Source: UBA6624 sp964507645 (GTDB lineage Bacteria > UBP7 > UBA6624). Taken from it: 24,273 bases of DNA. This document shows positions 23,833-24,273 of the stretch, piece by piece. Below the pieces are notes generated by a model. That model saw only the letters and a list, made by a program, of their open reading frames with translations. It made no database searches and was not told the DNA's origin. A program made the translations under genes and the position numbers. The stretch covers positions 1-24,273 of the forward strand of contig CAZDPU010000016.1 in NCBI GenBank assembly GCA_964507645.1. Reading direction: 5' to 3'. Position 1 is the stretch's first letter. The number at the start of each line of letters is the position of its first letter.

Positions 23833-24273
23833 CTATCTGTTTCCAAAAAACCAGTCATTTTTTTTAATCAAGGAAAGATTTTTGAAACTATCCATTTCCC
23901 TCAAGCTTTTTAGGTCAGGATCTGAATTCATCCATCCTATTATTGATTCATCTATGCTGATTGCCTTCCTGAGCATTTTTATAGATTCTTCAGAATTACC
24001 TTGGAGTGCATATGAGCAGGCTGCATTGTATGGGTGTGATGCATCTTCAGGGTATAGTTCAACGAGACTCAAAAATATTCTCAAGGCTTCTTCAAAATTT
24101 TCGTCATATGTCAGGTTGTAGGCTTCAAACGTTAAGGCAATGGGTCTTCCAAGGTCTAAGAGTCTTTGCAATTCTTTGAAAGGGTTTTTTGAATCATCAA
24201 CTCTTAAATCGTATATAACGTCGGTGTAACCTCCGTAACAAGCTCATTTTTTTACAACAAGCAATGCTGCTGA
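23833..24273 (-). CDS. DUF1028 C-terminal part fused to TPR repeats; partial, with in-frame TGA
   Basis: The gene enters from the right edge. Reading on the minus strand from 24273 gives SAALLVVKK, a TGA at 24246-24244, then ACYGGYTDVIYDLRVDD and ELQRLLDLG in the same frame. DUF1028 (Ntn-hydrolase-like) proteins end with a segment of the type SAALLVV..GGYGG..D..DLRVDD.P..EL.RLL, so both sides of the TGA belong to one protein. Beyond it, about 110 residues form TPR-like helices (EEALRIFLSLVELYPED, NAACSYALQGNSEESIKMLRKAI). The TGA stands where Gly or a similar residue is usual, and the TGT two codons later replaces the usual Gly. Either two errors at a contig end or a real nonsense mutation could explain this. 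No ATG follows the TGA near the start of the remaining frame; a TTG at 24171 is possible. Confidence 0.68.

Noticed and set aside
24244..24246. TGA read as glycine (genetic code 25) in the DUF1028 gene
   Set aside because: TGA ends ubiX, ubiA, lhgO, the phosphoesterase, the sulfatase and tldD at the expected places, so TGA is a normal stop here; sequence error or mutation is simpler.

Overview
The window is 24.3 kb of gene-dense, AT-rich bacterial DNA (roughly 35-40% G+C by eye, not computed). There are about 20 protein genes, one tRNA gene, and no stretch over 300 bases without a gene. It breaks off inside a gene at both ends and contains one 100-N scaffold gap, which suggests a metagenome bin or single-cell assembly. 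The organism looks like a free-living heterotroph with an outer membrane: a DUF5916 outer-membrane barrel, sulfatase, PhoX-like Tat substrate, exported peptidase and PNGase F-like protein. It makes menaquinone by the futalosine route. Several genes have strong Shine-Dalgarno sites (GGAGGTGA, AGGAGG), which argues against typical Bacteroidota. A marine FCB-group lineage such as Marinimicrobia (SAR406) would fit, but this is inference from gene content only.

Layout. (1) 1-7699, minus: a compact seven-gene operon, ubiD > ubiA > DUF5916 barrel > PNGase F-like > membrane-anchored PrxQ > ubiX > mqnE (cut by the window edge). Four members belong to futalosine-type menaquinone synthesis, and three envelope/redox genes sit in the middle. 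(2) 7777-10367, plus: an MFS transporter and a sugar isomerase/epimerase-like TIM barrel, each with a strong SD. (3) 10380-13319, minus: citrate synthase and a fused glutamate formimidoyltransferase-cyclodeaminase. (4) 13354-16572, plus: L-2-hydroxyglutarate oxidase, a calcineurin-like phosphoesterase and a sulfatase, joined by ATGA overlaps, then tRNA-Asn(GTT). (5) 16586-17959, minus: a PhoX/DUF839 protein with a Tat signal. (6) 17988-22923, plus: an exported HExxH peptidase, tldD, tldE (TTG start), a membrane-anchored QGGPP-repeat protein broken by the gap, and a DUF2891 protein. (7) 22927-24273, minus: a DUF1028-TPR protein (partial, with an in-frame TGA), a DUF4287 protein and yaaA.

How the genes fit together. 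The quinone operon builds and decarboxylates the menaquinone precursor, with UbiX supplying the prenylated flavin used by UbiD. Citrate synthase, histidine breakdown to glutamate and L-2-hydroxyglutarate repair all meet at 2-oxoglutarate/glutamate. The exported sulfatase, PhoX-like protein, PNGase-like protein and sugar genes suggest scavenging of sulfated, phosphorylated and glycosylated organic matter.

Most worth a second look: the peptidase-TldD-TldE-QGGPP-DUF2891 cluster, the QGGPP gene whose true frame and stop are hidden by the gap, the PNGase F-like gene inside the quinone operon, the DUF1028 gene with two apparent G-to-T changes, and promoter -10 elements placed so close to start codons that leaderless mRNAs are likely.
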